Positions 33,131-43,337 are shown, numbered from the stretch's first letter. The stretch is 64,000 bases of DNA from DASWOJ01 sp964250755 (GCA_964250755.1 CAXUHB010000017.1:1-64000); one strand, 5' to 3'. A program made the numbers and translations. The notes: generated by a model not told the origin, from the sequence alone.

Positions 33131-33661
33131 ATGGCTGACGACCCCGCGACCAAGATGCAGAACACCATGACCGAGGCCGCCACCGGCGCCGCGCAGATGG
33201 GCAAAACCGCCATGGACGCCGGCATGGCGAAGATGGCGGAGTTCACCAAAATGTTCTCCGACATGAAGGTGCCCGGCATGGCGGCGATGCCCGACATGGA
33301 GGCGTTCCTGTCCGCCCACCGCCGCAACATGGAGGTGCTGACCGCCGCCAACCGCGTGGCGCTGGAGGGTGCGCAGGCCGTCGCCCGCCGCCACATGGAG
33401 ATCATGCAGCAGACCATGTCCGAGATGACGGAGACCATGCGCGACCTGTCCAGCCCGGACAGCCCCGGCGCCAAGGCCGCCAAGCAGACCGAGCTGATGA
33501 AGACCAGCTACGAGCGCGCCGTCGCCCACATGAAGGAGTTGGCCGATCTGATCCAGCGCTCCAACGGAGAGGCCCTGGGCATGCTGAACCAGCGCTTCGC
33601 CGAGGCGATGGACGAGGTGAAGCTGCTGGCCTCCAAGGCCAGCAGCACCTCCGCCAGCTAG
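33131..33661 (+). CDS. Phasin family protein
   Basis: 176 residues, all helical and Met/Ala-rich with no signal peptide. The central part (NMEVLTAANRVALEGAQAVARRHMEIMQQTMSE in sense, residues about 60-95) and TSYERAVAHMKELADLIQRS match the Phasin_2 pattern. Phasins coat polyhydroxyalkanoate granules and control their size. No PHA synthase gene is in the window. The stop shares one base with the GTG of the next gene. Confidence 0.88.
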   Translation: MADDPATKMQNTMTEAATGAAQMGKTAMDAGMAKMAEFTKMFSDMKVPGMAAMPDMEAFLSAHRRNMEVLTAANRVALEGAQAVARRHMEIMQQTMSEMTETMRDLSSPDSPGAKAAKQTELMKTSYERAVAHMKELADLIQRSNGEALGMLNQRFAEAMDEVKLLASKASSTSAS

Positions 33662-34830
33662 TGCCTGCAGCCGCTCTCCCCGCCGTCGCCATCATCGGCG
33701 GCGGGGTGATCGGCAGCGCCATCGCCACCCACCTGCGGCTGGGCGGCGCGTCCGTCACGGTGATCGAGCGCGACACGAGCTACGCCGCCGCGTCGTCTTC
33801 CCTGTCTGCCAGCAGCATCCGGCAGCAGTTTTCGCAGCCGGTGAACATCGCTCTTTCGCAATACGGGATCGCCTTCCTGCGGGACGCGGCGGCGCATCTG
33901 TCCGTGGATGGCGACGCCCCGGCGCTGTCGCTTCGGGAACCAGGCTACCTCTATCTCGCCAGCCCCGCCGGGGCAGACGTGCTGCGGGCCAACCACCGGG
34001 TCCAGCGCGATGCCAGGGTGCAGGTAGCCCTGCTGGACCCGGACGCGCTGCAGTCGCGCTTCCCCTGGCTGAGCACGGACGGCATTGCCCTGGGGTCGCT
34101 GGGCCTGGATGGCGAAGGCTGGTTCGACGGCCCGGCGCTGGCCGCGGCGTTCCGGGGCAAGGCGCGGTCCCTCGGCGCAGCCTGGGTGCAGGGGGACGCC
34201 GTGGCGTTCGAGCACGACGGGCCGCGCGTGTCCGCCGTGCGGCTGGGTGACGGCACCCGCGTCCCTTGCGATGCCGTGGTCAACGCCGCCGGACCCCATG
34301 CGCGGGCGGTGGCGGCGATGGCCGGGGTGGCGTTGCCGGTGGAGGCGCGGCGGCGCTGCGTGTTCGTGTTCACCTGTCCGGAGGCGCTGCCGGATTGCCC
34401 GCTGGTGATAGACACGACGGGCGTATGGTGGCGGCCCGAGGGGGACCGCTTCATCGCCGGCTGGTCCCCGCCGGACGACGCCGAGGAGTTCGGGCTGGAC
34501 GTGGACTACGCCATCTTCGACGAGGTCATCTGGCCCGCCCTGGCCGCGCGCGTGCCGGCGTTCGAGCGTGTGCGGGGCGCGGGCGCATGGGCCGGGCACT
34601 ACGAGTTCAACACCTTCGACCACAACGCGCTGCTGGGGCTGCACCCGGACGTGCCGAACCTGTACTTCGCCAATGGCTTCAGCGGGCACGGGATGCAGCA
34701 GGCGCCAGGGGTCGGGCGCGGCATTGCGGAGCTGGTTCTGCACGGCGCCTACCAGACTCTGGATCTCTCCCCGCTGTCCGTCGCGCGGGTGCCGACCGGG
34801 CGTCCGCTGCTGGAGCGGAACGTCATCTGA
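33661..34830 (+). CDS. FAD-dependent oxidoreductase (DAO family)
   Basis: 389 residues starting at GTG 33661. The FAD Rossmann motif is AIIGGGVIGSAIATHL with VIERD; later VVNAAGPHARAVAAMAGV and the C-terminal FSGHGMQQAPGVGRGIAELV are typical of the glycine/sarcosine/D-amino-acid oxidase family, close to FOXRED1-like proteins. It probably oxidises an amino or imino acid. It is coupled to an ornithine-cyclodeaminase-like gene (TGATG), which suggests a joint role in amino- or imino-acid breakdown. The exact substrate is unknown. Confidence 0.88.
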   Translation: MPAAALPAVAIIGGGVIGSAIATHLRLGGASVTVIERDTSYAAASSSLSASSIRQQFSQPVNIALSQYGIAFLRDAAAHLSVDGDAPALSLREPGYLYLASPAGADVLRANHRVQRDARVQVALLDPDALQSRFPWLSTDGIALGSLGLDGEGWFDGPALAAAFRGKARSLGAAWVQGDAVAFEHDGPRVSAVRLGDGTRVPCDAVVNAAGPHARAVAAMAGVALPVEARRRCVFVFTCPEALPDCPLVIDTTGVWWRPEGDRFIAGWSPPDDAEEFGLDVDYAIFDEVIWPALAARVPAFERVRGAGAWAGHYEFNTFDHNALLGLHPDVPNLYFANGFSGHGMQQAPGVGRGIAELVLHGAYQTLDLSPLSVARVPTGRPLLERNVI

Positions 34831-35720
34831 TGCGGACCTTGGACGCCGCTGCGACTGCTGCCGCCCTGCCCTTCGACCGGCTGATCCTCGCGTTGCGCGC
34901 GGCCTTCGCGGGCGATGTCACGGTCCCCGACCGGCACCACCACGCCCTGCCCGGCGGCGCGACCCTGCTGCTGATGCCGGCCTGGCAGGCGGACTGGCTG
35001 GGCGTGAAGATCGTCACCGTCCACCCCGGCAATGCCGCGCGCGTCCTGCCCGCCGTCCATTCGACCTACTTGCTGAGCGAGGCCGCCACGGGCCGCCCTG
35101 CCCTGATGCTGGACGGCGACACCCTGACGGCCCGGCGCACCGCCGCCGCGTCCGCACTGGCGGCGTCGTTCTTGGCTCCGCCGGACGCCACGCGGCTGCT
35201 GCTGGTTGGCGCGGGCCGGGTCGCCAGCCTGCTGCCGGCGGCGCACCGGACCGTGCGCCCGATCCGGCAGGTGCGGGTCTGGAACCCGACCCCCGCCCGC
35301 GCCGACGTGCTGGTGGCAGCGCTGCGCAAGGACGGCTTCGATGCCGCGCGCACGGACGACCTGGCTGGGACTGCGGCCTGGGCGGACATGGTAAGCTGCG
35401 CGACGCTCAGCACCGCGCCGCTGATTCAGGGCGCCTGGCTGCGCCCCGGCACGCACCTGGACCTGGTGGGCGCCTTCACCCCTGGGATGCGCGAGGCCGA
35501 TGCGGACGCGATAAGCGGCGCCCGCCTGTTCGTGGACACCCTGGCGGCGCTGCACGAGGCCGGGGAGTTGGCGGGGCTGGCGGAGGCGGACGTGTGCGGC
35601 ACACTGACGACGCTGTGCCGGGATGAGGTTGGGCGGATTGGAGATAAACGGACAGTGTTCAAGTCGGTGGGTACGGCGCTGGAGGACCTGGTAGGGGCGA
35701 TGCTGGCGGCGGGCGGCTGA
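34830..35720 (+). CDS. Ornithine cyclodeaminase/mu-crystallin family protein
   Basis: 296 residues. It has the NAD(P)-binding motif LLLVGAGRVASLL and the family signatures VKIVTVHPGNAARVLPAVHS, LMLDGDTLTARRTAAASALA, and DLVGAFTPGMREADAD. Members act as ornithine cyclodeaminase, ketimine or piperideine-2-carboxylate reductase, or alanine dehydrogenase. Given the upstream DAO-type oxidase, an imino-acid reductase is plausible. The start overlaps the upstream stop by one base. Confidence 0.88.
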   Translation: MRTLDAAATAAALPFDRLILALRAAFAGDVTVPDRHHHALPGGATLLLMPAWQADWLGVKIVTVHPGNAARVLPAVHSTYLLSEAATGRPALMLDGDTLTARRTAAASALAASFLAPPDATRLLLVGAGRVASLLPAAHRTVRPIRQVRVWNPTPARADVLVAALRKDGFDAARTDDLAGTAAWADMVSCATLSTAPLIQGAWLRPGTHLDLVGAFTPGMREADADAISGARLFVDTLAALHEAGELAGLAEADVCGTLTTLCRDEVGRIGDKRTVFKSVGTALEDLVGAMLAAGG

Positions 35721-35795
35721 TCGCTCAGCCCGAGCAGCCGTCCGCCGCAACGTCCGGCGTTCCAAATCCAGCGGCGTGCGGGTAGCCTGCCGCCC

Positions 35796-36077
35796 ATGCC
35801 GCAACATGCCACGCCCGGGCTGCTGGCCGAGGAAGGGTGGCACCCTGCCCCGACGCCCGCCACCCCTGCCGAGGCGGCGCTGGCCGAGACGGTGCGCCGC
35901 CTGCTGCTCCAGGCCGCCCGGCTGCTGTGGAACATGCAGAGCGACCTGCCAGTTGTCGAGATGGCTGGGATCATGGCCGAGCGGACGCGCCTGCTCGGCC
36001 CCGCGGCGATGTGGCGGGACGTGGAGGCGCTGGAACGCCAGCTTGCCGGTGTCCAGGCGAACGCGCCGTGCCGCTGA
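35796..36077 (+). CDS. Hypothetical protein next to a broken AbiEii-type gene
   Basis: 93 residues, mostly helical (AEAALAETVRRLLLQAARLL, MAERTRLLGPAAMWRDVEAL). No known domain. The gene overlaps the following AbiEii-like start by ten bases in another frame, as expected for a two-gene toxin-antitoxin-like or nucleotidyltransferase module. It could be the partner of that enzyme, but this rests on position only. No clear ribosome binding site is seen. Confidence 0.55.
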   Translation: MPQHATPGLLAEEGWHPAPTPATPAEAALAETVRRLLLQAARLLWNMQSDLPVVEMAGIMAERTRLLGPAAMWRDVEALERQLAGVQANAPCR

Positions 36078-36223
36078 CCCCGTTCCAGATCGCGGTGCTG
36101 CGGTGCATCGCCGCGAACCGCACGCCGGAGTCCCACGTCACGGATGGAGCGGCGCTGAACCGGAAACGGCCGTGCCTGACGGGCAGCCTGGACATCTTTC
36201 ATGACGCCGCCGCACCGGTGTAG
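36068..36223 (+). pseudogene. Truncated nucleotidyltransferase (AbiEii/AbiGii toxin family)
   Basis: From GTG 36068 the frame reads VPLTPFQIAVLRCIAANRTP, then GAALNRKRPCLTGSLDIFHD, which resembles the opening of AbiEii-type nucleotidyltransferases with the motif SDDIDIFHD. The second Ser-Asp is lost (TGSLDIF) and the frame ends at TAG 36223 after 51 residues, against about 250-300 in the family. Nothing downstream continues it. A remnant of a defence or toxin-antitoxin gene. Confidence 0.55.
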
Positions 36224-36357
36224 GCCAGCGCTGTTCGAGGCATGCGGCTGGCATCTGTCACTGGCTTCAAGGTGCGGATGCTCCAGTGCTCCAGCACTCG
36301 ATCTGCCCGGCATTCGTGGAGTGGGTCATACCGCGCCAGCGAGCCTGAACCGTTCGC

Positions 36358-36822
36358 TCATTTGCTCTTGCTGAGGAGGACCTCCCCAAACGTCATGAAG
36401 ACCAGCGTCGCCCCGGCTGGTCCGCGGTAGCCGCCTTGTGCGCTGGACAGGTAGGCGGCAAGTGCGGTGAAGGCCCAGGCAGCGCCTTCATCGCAGGGAA
36501 TGAGGCGCCTCGTCATCTCGGGGCGCCCATTGGTCTTGCCCCACTCCCGCACGCGCTGCGCGTCTGACCGGCACTTCTCCGGCACCGATGGATGATCCCA
36601 GCCCCACAGGAACGTGCCAGCCCGCGTGTTCAGTGTGCCGATAATCTGCACCGGCGCCGTCGCCACGATGCCGTTCGCCCGCGTGTAGGTGAACAGCCCA
36701 CTCTCCAAATCCACGCTCCAGTTCGATCCTGTCTCGCCGAAGCCAAGGATTGTTCTTGCAGCCTCGGTCTTCAGTTGCAGCTCCGACATGGCCCGGGCCA
36801 TGACCTCATCCGGCGTCATCAC
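36358..36822 (-). CDS. DUF6882-like protein
   Basis: 154 residues, soluble. The middle reads WSVDLESGLFTYTRANGIVA, then VQIIGTLNTRAGTFLWGWDHPSVP, a pattern I associate with DUF6882 proteins (aromatic-rich, of unknown role). The C-terminal half is helical (AAWAFTALAAYLSSAQGGYRG). G+C is somewhat lower than in neighbours and it stands alone in an accessory patch beside a broken AbiEii-like gene. Such proteins may serve as immunity factors, but there is no evidence here. Confidence 0.6.
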   Translation of the reverse strand: MMTPDEVMARAMSELQLKTEAARTILGFGETGSNWSVDLESGLFTYTRANGIVATAPVQIIGTLNTRAGTFLWGWDHPSVPEKCRSDAQRVREWGKTNGRPEMTRRLIPCDEGAAWAFTALAAYLSSAQGGYRGPAGATLVFMTFGEVLLSKSK

Positions 36823-36904
36823 CCTTTCCCACTACGCCGGACGGACGGCAGCAGCCGCCCAGGCTGTCCGCGGCAACCCCCGTCGCCGCTTTATCTCGTA
36901 TCGC

Positions 36905-38161
<1,257 letters not shown>

Positions 38162-38172
38162 GCGCGCCCCTC

Positions 38173-38727
38173 CTACATCCGCGGCAGGGCGACGCCGCGC
38201 TGCCCCATGTACTTGCCGGCCTTGTCGCGGTAGCTGACCTCGGGCGGGCTGGCGCCCTGCAGGAACAGAAACTGGCAGATACCCTCGTGCGCATAGACGC
38301 GGGCCGGCAGCGGCGTGGTGTTGCTGATCTCGATGGTCACCTGGCCCTCCCACTCGGGTTCGAGGGGCGTCACGTTCACGATGATGCCGCAGCGGGCGTA
38401 GGTGCTTTTCCCCAGGCAGATCACCAGCACGTCGCGCGGAATGCGGAAGTACTCGACCGTGTGCGCCAGCGCGAAGCTGTTGGGCGGGATGGTGCAGGTT
38501 GGGCCGGTGCGGGTGACGAAGCTGTCGGGGTTGAAGTGCTTGGGATCCACCACGGCGCTGTCCACGTTGGTGAACACCTTGAACTCGTCCGCCACGCGGG
38601 CGTCGTAGCCGTAGCTGGACAGGCCGTAGCTGATGACGCCGTCACGCTTCTGGGTCTCGACGAACGGCTCGATCATGGCGTGATCGGTAGCCATGCTGCG
38701 TATCCAGTGGTCGGGCATCACGGGCAT
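38173..38727 (-). CDS. dcd: dCTP deaminase
   Basis: Converts dCTP to dUTP for thymidylate synthesis. 184 residues. Motifs: MPDHWIRSMATDHAMIEPFV, GVISYGLSSYGYDARV, KSTYARCGIIVNVTPLEPEW and the C-terminal EGICQFLFLQG with YRDKAGKYMGQRGV. ATG 38718 is an alternative start three residues later. The stop is 11 bases before the murA start, so the pair is probably co-transcribed. Confidence 0.95.
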   Translation of the reverse strand: MPVMPDHWIRSMATDHAMIEPFVETQKRDGVISYGLSSYGYDARVADEFKVFTNVDSAVVDPKHFNPDSFVTRTGPTCTIPPNSFALAHTVEYFRIPRDVLVICLGKSTYARCGIIVNVTPLEPEWEGQVTIEISNTTPLPARVYAHEGICQFLFLQGASPPEVSYRDKAGKYMGQRGVALPRM

Positions 38728-38796
38728 GGGCAGCGTTCCAGTTGGGCAGGCGGTGCGTCTAGCCCAGCCCGGCGGCGGCGGCAAACCGGTGGGAAG

Positions 38797-38976
38797 TCAG
38801 ACGTCCTGCGGCAAGGTGCCGGGCGCGGGGGCTTGGCAAGCTGGGGCCTGACGGGCGCGGGCTTGATCTTTCCGGCGGCGCAGGTTTTCGCGCAGCGCTT
38901 CGGCTTCACGTTGCTTGCGGGCTTCGGCCTCCGCTCGGGCGCGTGGGGCGGCAAGTTCGGGCGGTAGGGCGGGCAT
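38797..38976 (-). CDS. Small Ala/Arg-rich helical protein
   Basis: 59 residues. A single charged helix (APRARAEAEARKQREAEALR, continuing ENLRRRKDQARARQA) is followed by a short Pro-rich tail. The composition is that of short nucleic-acid-associated or unknown alpha-proteobacterial proteins seen next to dcd/murA, but I cannot name a family. The coding signal rests on the frame and composition; the ribosome binding site is weak. Confidence 0.45.
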   Translation of the reverse strand: MPALPPELAAPRARAEAEARKQREAEALRENLRRRKDQARARQAPACQAPAPGTLPQDV

Positions 38977-39554
38977 GCCGGCATTGGGCCATTCCGGGGC
39001 GGGCAGCGTCAAGCAGCCGGTTCGTCGAAGGCGCCCCTGAAGCACACGTCGCTGCCGTTCGGGTCGGCATCGCCCCGCGTGGGGGTGCGCCCACGCAGGC
39101 GGAGGCGCCCGCTGTGGCGGCACCCACGCTGACCTGCTCTGCAGCAGGCTGATGCGACGTGCCATCGTCCACCATGGCTGAAATACGGGAGTGATGGCCC
39201 TCTGGCACCGGCTCGCGGAGATGCTGACCCAACTGCATTCAGGCCGTCTGCTAGACAAACGGTGGGAAGCATCGGGTCAAGACTTCTGCGAACCGGCGCG
39301 ACAGGACTGCCGCTGACCGATATAGTATTCTGTTCCGACGTAGCGAGTGAGCCTGTCTTTATTGTATCGTAATAAATTTGGCCGAGTCAGCCGGATTGGA
39401 GAGAGTCTCAGCGCGCACAGATTGTGAACCACCTTCTCGTATTACATTTGAGATTTGTACGATTATTGATACAATATAGAGCGATATTTTGGTTGATGCA
39501 TGAATTGCATCCCGTTAACATCATCTTGTCATTAATTTAGGACAGGAGTTGATG
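38977..39554. promoter_or_regulatory. AT-rich spacer upstream of a PEP-CTERM gene
   Basis: No gene is seen in the first part. From about 39300 the sequence becomes strikingly AT-rich for this genome. It holds an inverted repeat TATTGTATC (39360-39368) and GATACAATA (39468-39476) and several TTGNNN/TANNNT-like boxes. This is probably the promoter and control region of the PEP-CTERM gene at 39555. The unusual composition could also be a mark of acquired DNA. Confidence 0.45.
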
Positions 39555-40268
39555 ATGTTGCATCGTTTTGGCTTTGCTGCCGTCGTGGCCGTGCTAACTC
39601 TAGGCCCAGTTCAAGCAGCCCCGGTGAGCGTGGACGGCGTGGTGACCGCAGGCGAATACGTGAGTGTCGCTAACGTCGGCTACAGTCCCGCTGCGCCGGA
39701 TAGCAACTTCGGCATCCCCACCAATCAGAGCAAGTATGTTGCTTACCAAATCTACCTGCAGCCGACTGCTGCCACGCCCGGTTTCGTGACCGGTGCCGTG
39801 AAGGCAGACCCTAGCCAGGGCGGAGCCTCGGCAGGTGCGTTCGCCAACCTCTACTTCGACCTGGACCGCGGCATGCGCTCCGGGTCCGATTTGGGTTTCG
39901 AGCTAAGCGCCGGGTCGCAGCGGGCGTTCGTGCCGGAGAACGGGACGGGGGCCACGGTCCAGAACATCACCGTCGTGGCCAGCGCCGATGGCCTGACGCT
40001 GGAGTTCGCCATCCCCGTCTCGGACTTCACCGGCCCCATCGCCGGACTGACCTACAACCCGGCCCTGACCTTCCCGGGCAACGGGGACAGCGTGCGGCTG
40101 AACCTCAGCCAGTCGTTCGGCTACTCGGTAGCCGGCGGAGCGGACTTCTATGGTGACGCGCGCCTGGGCATCGCGCCTGTTGCGACCGACGTGCCAGAAC
40201 CGGCCACGCCGCTGTTGCTGGGTGCCGGACTGCTGGGCTTCGGACTGTTGCGCCGCCGCCGGGCCTGA
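39555..40268 (+). CDS. PEP-CTERM sorting domain protein
   Basis: 237 residues. The start at 39555 has AGGAG six bases before it; ATG 39552 is also possible. The signal peptide (MLHRFGFAAVVAVLTLGPVQA) leads to a beta-rich exported domain of about 190 residues. The C-terminus is a classic sorting signal: VPEP at 213-216, a hydrophobic helix and RRRRA. Exosortase would cut and anchor or export it through the cell envelope. No exosortase gene lies in the window. The central domain is not recognised. Confidence 0.85.
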   Translation: MLHRFGFAAVVAVLTLGPVQAAPVSVDGVVTAGEYVSVANVGYSPAAPDSNFGIPTNQSKYVAYQIYLQPTAATPGFVTGAVKADPSQGGASAGAFANLYFDLDRGMRSGSDLGFELSAGSQRAFVPENGTGATVQNITVVASADGLTLEFAIPVSDFTGPIAGLTYNPALTFPGNGDSVRLNLSQSFGYSVAGGADFYGDARLGIAPVATDVPEPATPLLLGAGLLGFGLLRRRRA

Positions 40269-41144
40269 AGCGTCGCCCCTGCACCTGGCATCGAGTGACG
40301 GGCGACGATGCTTGCCACAACTCCGGCCCGATGGTTCGTTCCCGGGCGTATCGCCAGCACTCCGCCCAAGCGCAACGGGCACGCGAGCTTGCGGGGCACC
40401 GGGGGCGGTTGCTGAAAGCCGTGTTCTCCCAGACCGCGGTCAGCACGATCGCGCTGGCGGCGGTGCCAAGCAGCAGCCCGTCCCGCGACGGCAGGCGGTC
40501 CTCAGGCTAGGTAACCCCTGACATTGGGACGCGGCAGGTCCGCCCAGGCGCGAGTCCCCGCAGACGTCTCGATGGTGACGAACTGGGCACCCTGCGCTCC
40601 AAGCGGCAAAGTTCCGCAGGCCGCGGCGGGACGCTGGATGCTGGCGTGCTGTCAGCCCACGACGGCGGACGGGCTAGAGCGTGATTGGTTCAGGCAAATG
40701 AACCAATCGCGCTCTAGGTCTTCGTTTTTGCCAGCATGTCATCGCTCAAGTTGGGCAAGCTGACGCGATCATGCTCTGGCAGGTGATGGCGGGTCGGTCG
40801 GCACCGAGCAGGAATGACCGAGATGGGGCGGGGGCCATACCCATCGGTAATGCTTATGCCAACCGTCCGCGCCCCTAATCACATATCATCCAGGCTCCAG
40901 CATGGCTCCTCGGCAGGAGCAGGGCAGGCACCCCTCGGCCCCGTCGCGCCCGCGACGCAAGACGCGCCTTGACACTTCGGAGGACGCTACCGCCATGTCC
41001 GCGTGCTGGACAGCGGACTTTCCTGTGTTGGATTTGTGCCAATCCGGCCTGCTCTGATCACGCTTCGCATCCACCGCTGCCCGCCACGGGGCTTGCGTCG
41101 GAGTCCCCCAGACGTTAGGTAAACCATGGCGGTAAGCCTCCGGC
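40269..41144. other. Gene-free region with a palindromic element
   Basis: About 876 bases between the PEP-CTERM gene and tRNA-Thr with no convincing protein gene; open frames on both strands are short and lack ribosome binding sites. It contains a palindromic element at 40674-40777 (listed separately). The 400 bases just before the tRNA show no clear promoter. Confidence 0.5.
40674..40777. repeat. Palindromic element with nested inverted repeats
   Basis: CTAGAGCGTGATTGGTTCA (40674-40692) and TGAACCAATCGCGCTCTAG (40699-40717) form a 19-bp stem with one mismatch around GGCAAA. The outer ends AGAGCGTGAT (40676-40685) and ATCATGCTCT (40768-40777) are also inverted. It resembles intergenic palindromic elements of other alphaproteobacteria (CTAGAGC ... 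GCTCTAG). A genome-wide copy count would tell. Confidence 0.6.
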
Positions 41145-41219
<75 letters not shown>

Positions 41220-41245
41220 TCCTCCATTGGGTCAGCGGCCCGGCA

Positions 41246-42097
41246 TCAGAACGCCCCCCGGAACCGATCCGGCAGCCGCCACAGCTCCTCCCCGGTCAGG
41301 GTCAAGTCCAGCTTGTATTGCTGATCCTCCCGCTCCGCGCGCGACGCCCGCAGGCGGTCCAGCCAGGGGCGCAGCGGCGGCGCACCCGGGTCCAGCCCGT
41401 TGTCCTGCCGCGGCAGCCCGGCGACCACGCGCACCATCCCCTCGAACTCCGAGTCCGGCACGCGCTGGTGGCTGTCGCAGTCGAGCGACGCGAACGCCTG
41501 CGCCCGGGTGCGCGCCAGCCGCCGCAGCCCCAGGTTCAGGTCGGCGTAGCGCATGTGCAGCAGATACAGCCGGTCCGTGACCAATGGTGCGTCGGAACTG
41601 TGGAAGCCCGGCGCCCACGTCACGGGCTGCCGCACCAGCGCCGGCTTGCACATGGAGGCCGCGAACCGCACCCACGCCCGCTGCGGCCCGAACGGCTGCA
41701 CGGGGTCCAGCGCCGGCTCCTCGTCCGGCAAGTGCTGCACGTCCAGCCCGATGGCCGTCACCACGGGATGCGGCACGGCGGCGGCGTAGGCGCGCAAGTC
41801 GGGATACAGCGCCGGGTCGGCCACCAGCAGCTCGTCGGTGTCGGCGTGGATCACCGCATCGTAATCCCGCAGCAGCCCGGCCACCGTGTCCGCCACGAAG
41901 GCCGCCCGCCACGCCTCGTCCAAGGGGGAGCGCGGCAGGCGGTGCACCGGCACAGGCAAGCCGTCCGTGCTGCCGTCCTCCGTGCCGTGGTCAAGCACAA
42001 GGCAGTTCTCGGCCCCGACCTGGGCGGCATAGTGCCGCGCCCAGGCAGGCGCCCAGACCGGTTCGTTGTAGGCCATCGTAAGGGCTGCAAGGCGCAT
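41246..42097 (-). CDS. Glycosyltransferase family 2-like protein
   Basis: 283 residues. MRLAALTMAYNEPVWAPAWA and the DxD-type motif YDAVIHADTDELLV show a GT-A fold of the Glyco_tranf_2_4 kind, with YLLHMRYADLNLGL near the middle. It probably transfers a sugar in surface polysaccharide synthesis. The acceptor and donor are unknown. It runs toward the tRNA gene and ends 26 bases after it. ATG at 42097. Confidence 0.8.
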   Translation of the reverse strand: MRLAALTMAYNEPVWAPAWARHYAAQVGAENCLVLDHGTEDGSTDGLPVPVHRLPRSPLDEAWRAAFVADTVAGLLRDYDAVIHADTDELLVADPALYPDLRAYAAAVPHPVVTAIGLDVQHLPDEEPALDPVQPFGPQRAWVRFAASMCKPALVRQPVTWAPGFHSSDAPLVTDRLYLLHMRYADLNLGLRRLARTRAQAFASLDCDSHQRVPDSEFEGMVRVVAGLPRQDNGLDPGAPPLRPWLDRLRASRAEREDQQYKLDLTLTGEELWRLPDRFRGAF

Positions 42098-42173
42098 CCC
42101 GCTGGTATCGCCGCTGCGGCTTCGCGCGGCAAGGCGGGGCTGCTACACCCGCACCGGCAAGCAGAGGTCAACC

Positions 42174-42305
42174 ATGGCGAACACGAGCGACACCATCCTA
42201 CGCAAGGTCCTGGGCACCACGCTGCAGACCGGCGCCCTGCGCGCGGTGCTGCTGCTGGGCGCCTTCACCTTCGTGGGCGCGTTCCTGGCCTGGCTGATCC
42301 GTTAG
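42174..42305 (+). CDS. 43-residue single-pass membrane protein
   Basis: ATG 42174 to TAG 42305. A polar N-terminus (MANTSDTILRKVLGTTLQTG) precedes a single membrane helix (VLLLGAFTFVGAFLAWLI) and a final Arg. The frame is clean and codon use fits the genome. No family. It is divergent from the glycosyltransferase and convergent with the metalloprotease. Confidence 0.55.
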   Translation: MANTSDTILRKVLGTTLQTGALRAVLLLGAFTFVGAFLAWLIR

Positions 42306-42317
42306 CCGCGGACGCCC

Positions 42318-43253
42318 CTATGCGGCCCGGCGGCGCATCCGCATAAGGCCCAGCAGCGCCGGCGCGAGCAGCATCAGGGCCGCCGGCTCTGGCACTGGCG
42401 TCGGCGCCGTCAAGTCGTAGCCCAGCACGTCCAGCGCCGTGACGTCCAGCGGGGTGACATCCTGCTGGTTGCCGGGTGCCACGGCCGGGTTCATCAGGGC
42501 AGCCTTGCCGCCGCTGACCGTGCCCTGTAGCCAGTGGCTGGCCTGGTAGTCGGTCCCGGTCGAGAAGCCCGCCAGGCTGGTCGCGCCTCCGTCCAACGAA
42601 AAGTAGGCGCTGGCGCCCTTGGTGAAGCCCGGCGTGCCCGCAGCGCCGTAGCGGAACAGGTCTAGCACGTCCTTGGTCGTGGGAACGGTCCCGTCCAGGG
42701 CGGAGTCGAAGCCGAGCAGGTGCCCGATCTCGTGCGCGGCGATGCCGATCAAGTCGTAGGTGCTGCTCGTCAACGCGGCGCGGGTATCGGCGAAGTCGAA
42801 GCTGGAGTTGAACTCGATGGTGCCGTCCGACGCCGCGGCGCTGGCGGGCAGCACGGCCAGGGCCTTGGCCTCCGCCCGGGTCAGGTTGACGCTGGACGTC
42901 GGCACCGTCGCAGGCAGGTTCGCGATGGCCACGAGGTCATTGGCGCTTTTGCCGTCCGCTGAATAAGCCGTCCTGAACGCCGCGTAGCCGAGGTTGGTGA
43001 AGCTGGCCGCGGTCTGCCCCAGGATGCCGCCGCCGCCAGCCGGACCGAGGTTGCGGAAGCCGATGCCGACGTTGACGGTGATGGGATCAACCAGCACGGC
43101 CGACCACTCCGCCGCGCCGGCGCTGAACGCCGCAGCCTCGGACGGGGTCAGCGAGTCCCCGGCGATCTGCGTGAAGTTAAACGTCAGGGCCGCTGCGGGC
43201 GAAGCCAGCGCCATGCTGACGGGAACGGCGAGCAGGGCAAGGCGCAAAGACAT
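42318..43253 (-). CDS. PEP-CTERM metalloprotease-like protein
   Basis: 311 residues. Signal peptide (MSLRLALLAVPVSMALASPA), then a catalytic domain with the zinc motif HEIGHLLGF (H174, E175, H178); the third metal ligand is less clear. The domain resembles the exported NF038122-type metalloproteases with NFTQIAGDSLTPSEAAAF. The C-terminus is a sorting signal: VPEP at 287-290, a hydrophobic helix and RMRRRAA. It is a second exosortase substrate close to the one at 39555. ATG 43253. Confidence 0.85.
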   Translation of the reverse strand: MSLRLALLAVPVSMALASPAAALTFNFTQIAGDSLTPSEAAAFSAGAAEWSAVLVDPITVNVGIGFRNLGPAGGGGILGQTAASFTNLGYAAFRTAYSADGKSANDLVAIANLPATVPTSSVNLTRAEAKALAVLPASAAASDGTIEFNSSFDFADTRAALTSSTYDLIGIAAHEIGHLLGFDSALDGTVPTTKDVLDLFRYGAAGTPGFTKGASAYFSLDGGATSLAGFSTGTDYQASHWLQGTVSGGKAALMNPAVAPGNQQDVTPLDVTALDVLGYDLTAPTPVPEPAALMLLAPALLGLMRMRRRAA

Positions 43254-43337
43254 CAGGCGAACTCCGGACACTGGCCGCGGAGCTACCACGGATTCCAGAG
43301 AAGCTGTCGCAGGAAGTTGTTAGGTTAGGTTAAAGCC

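Noticed and set aside
40524..40763. Possible small protein before the palindromic element
   Set aside because: The frame runs into the palindrome, has no ribosome binding site and looks non-coding.
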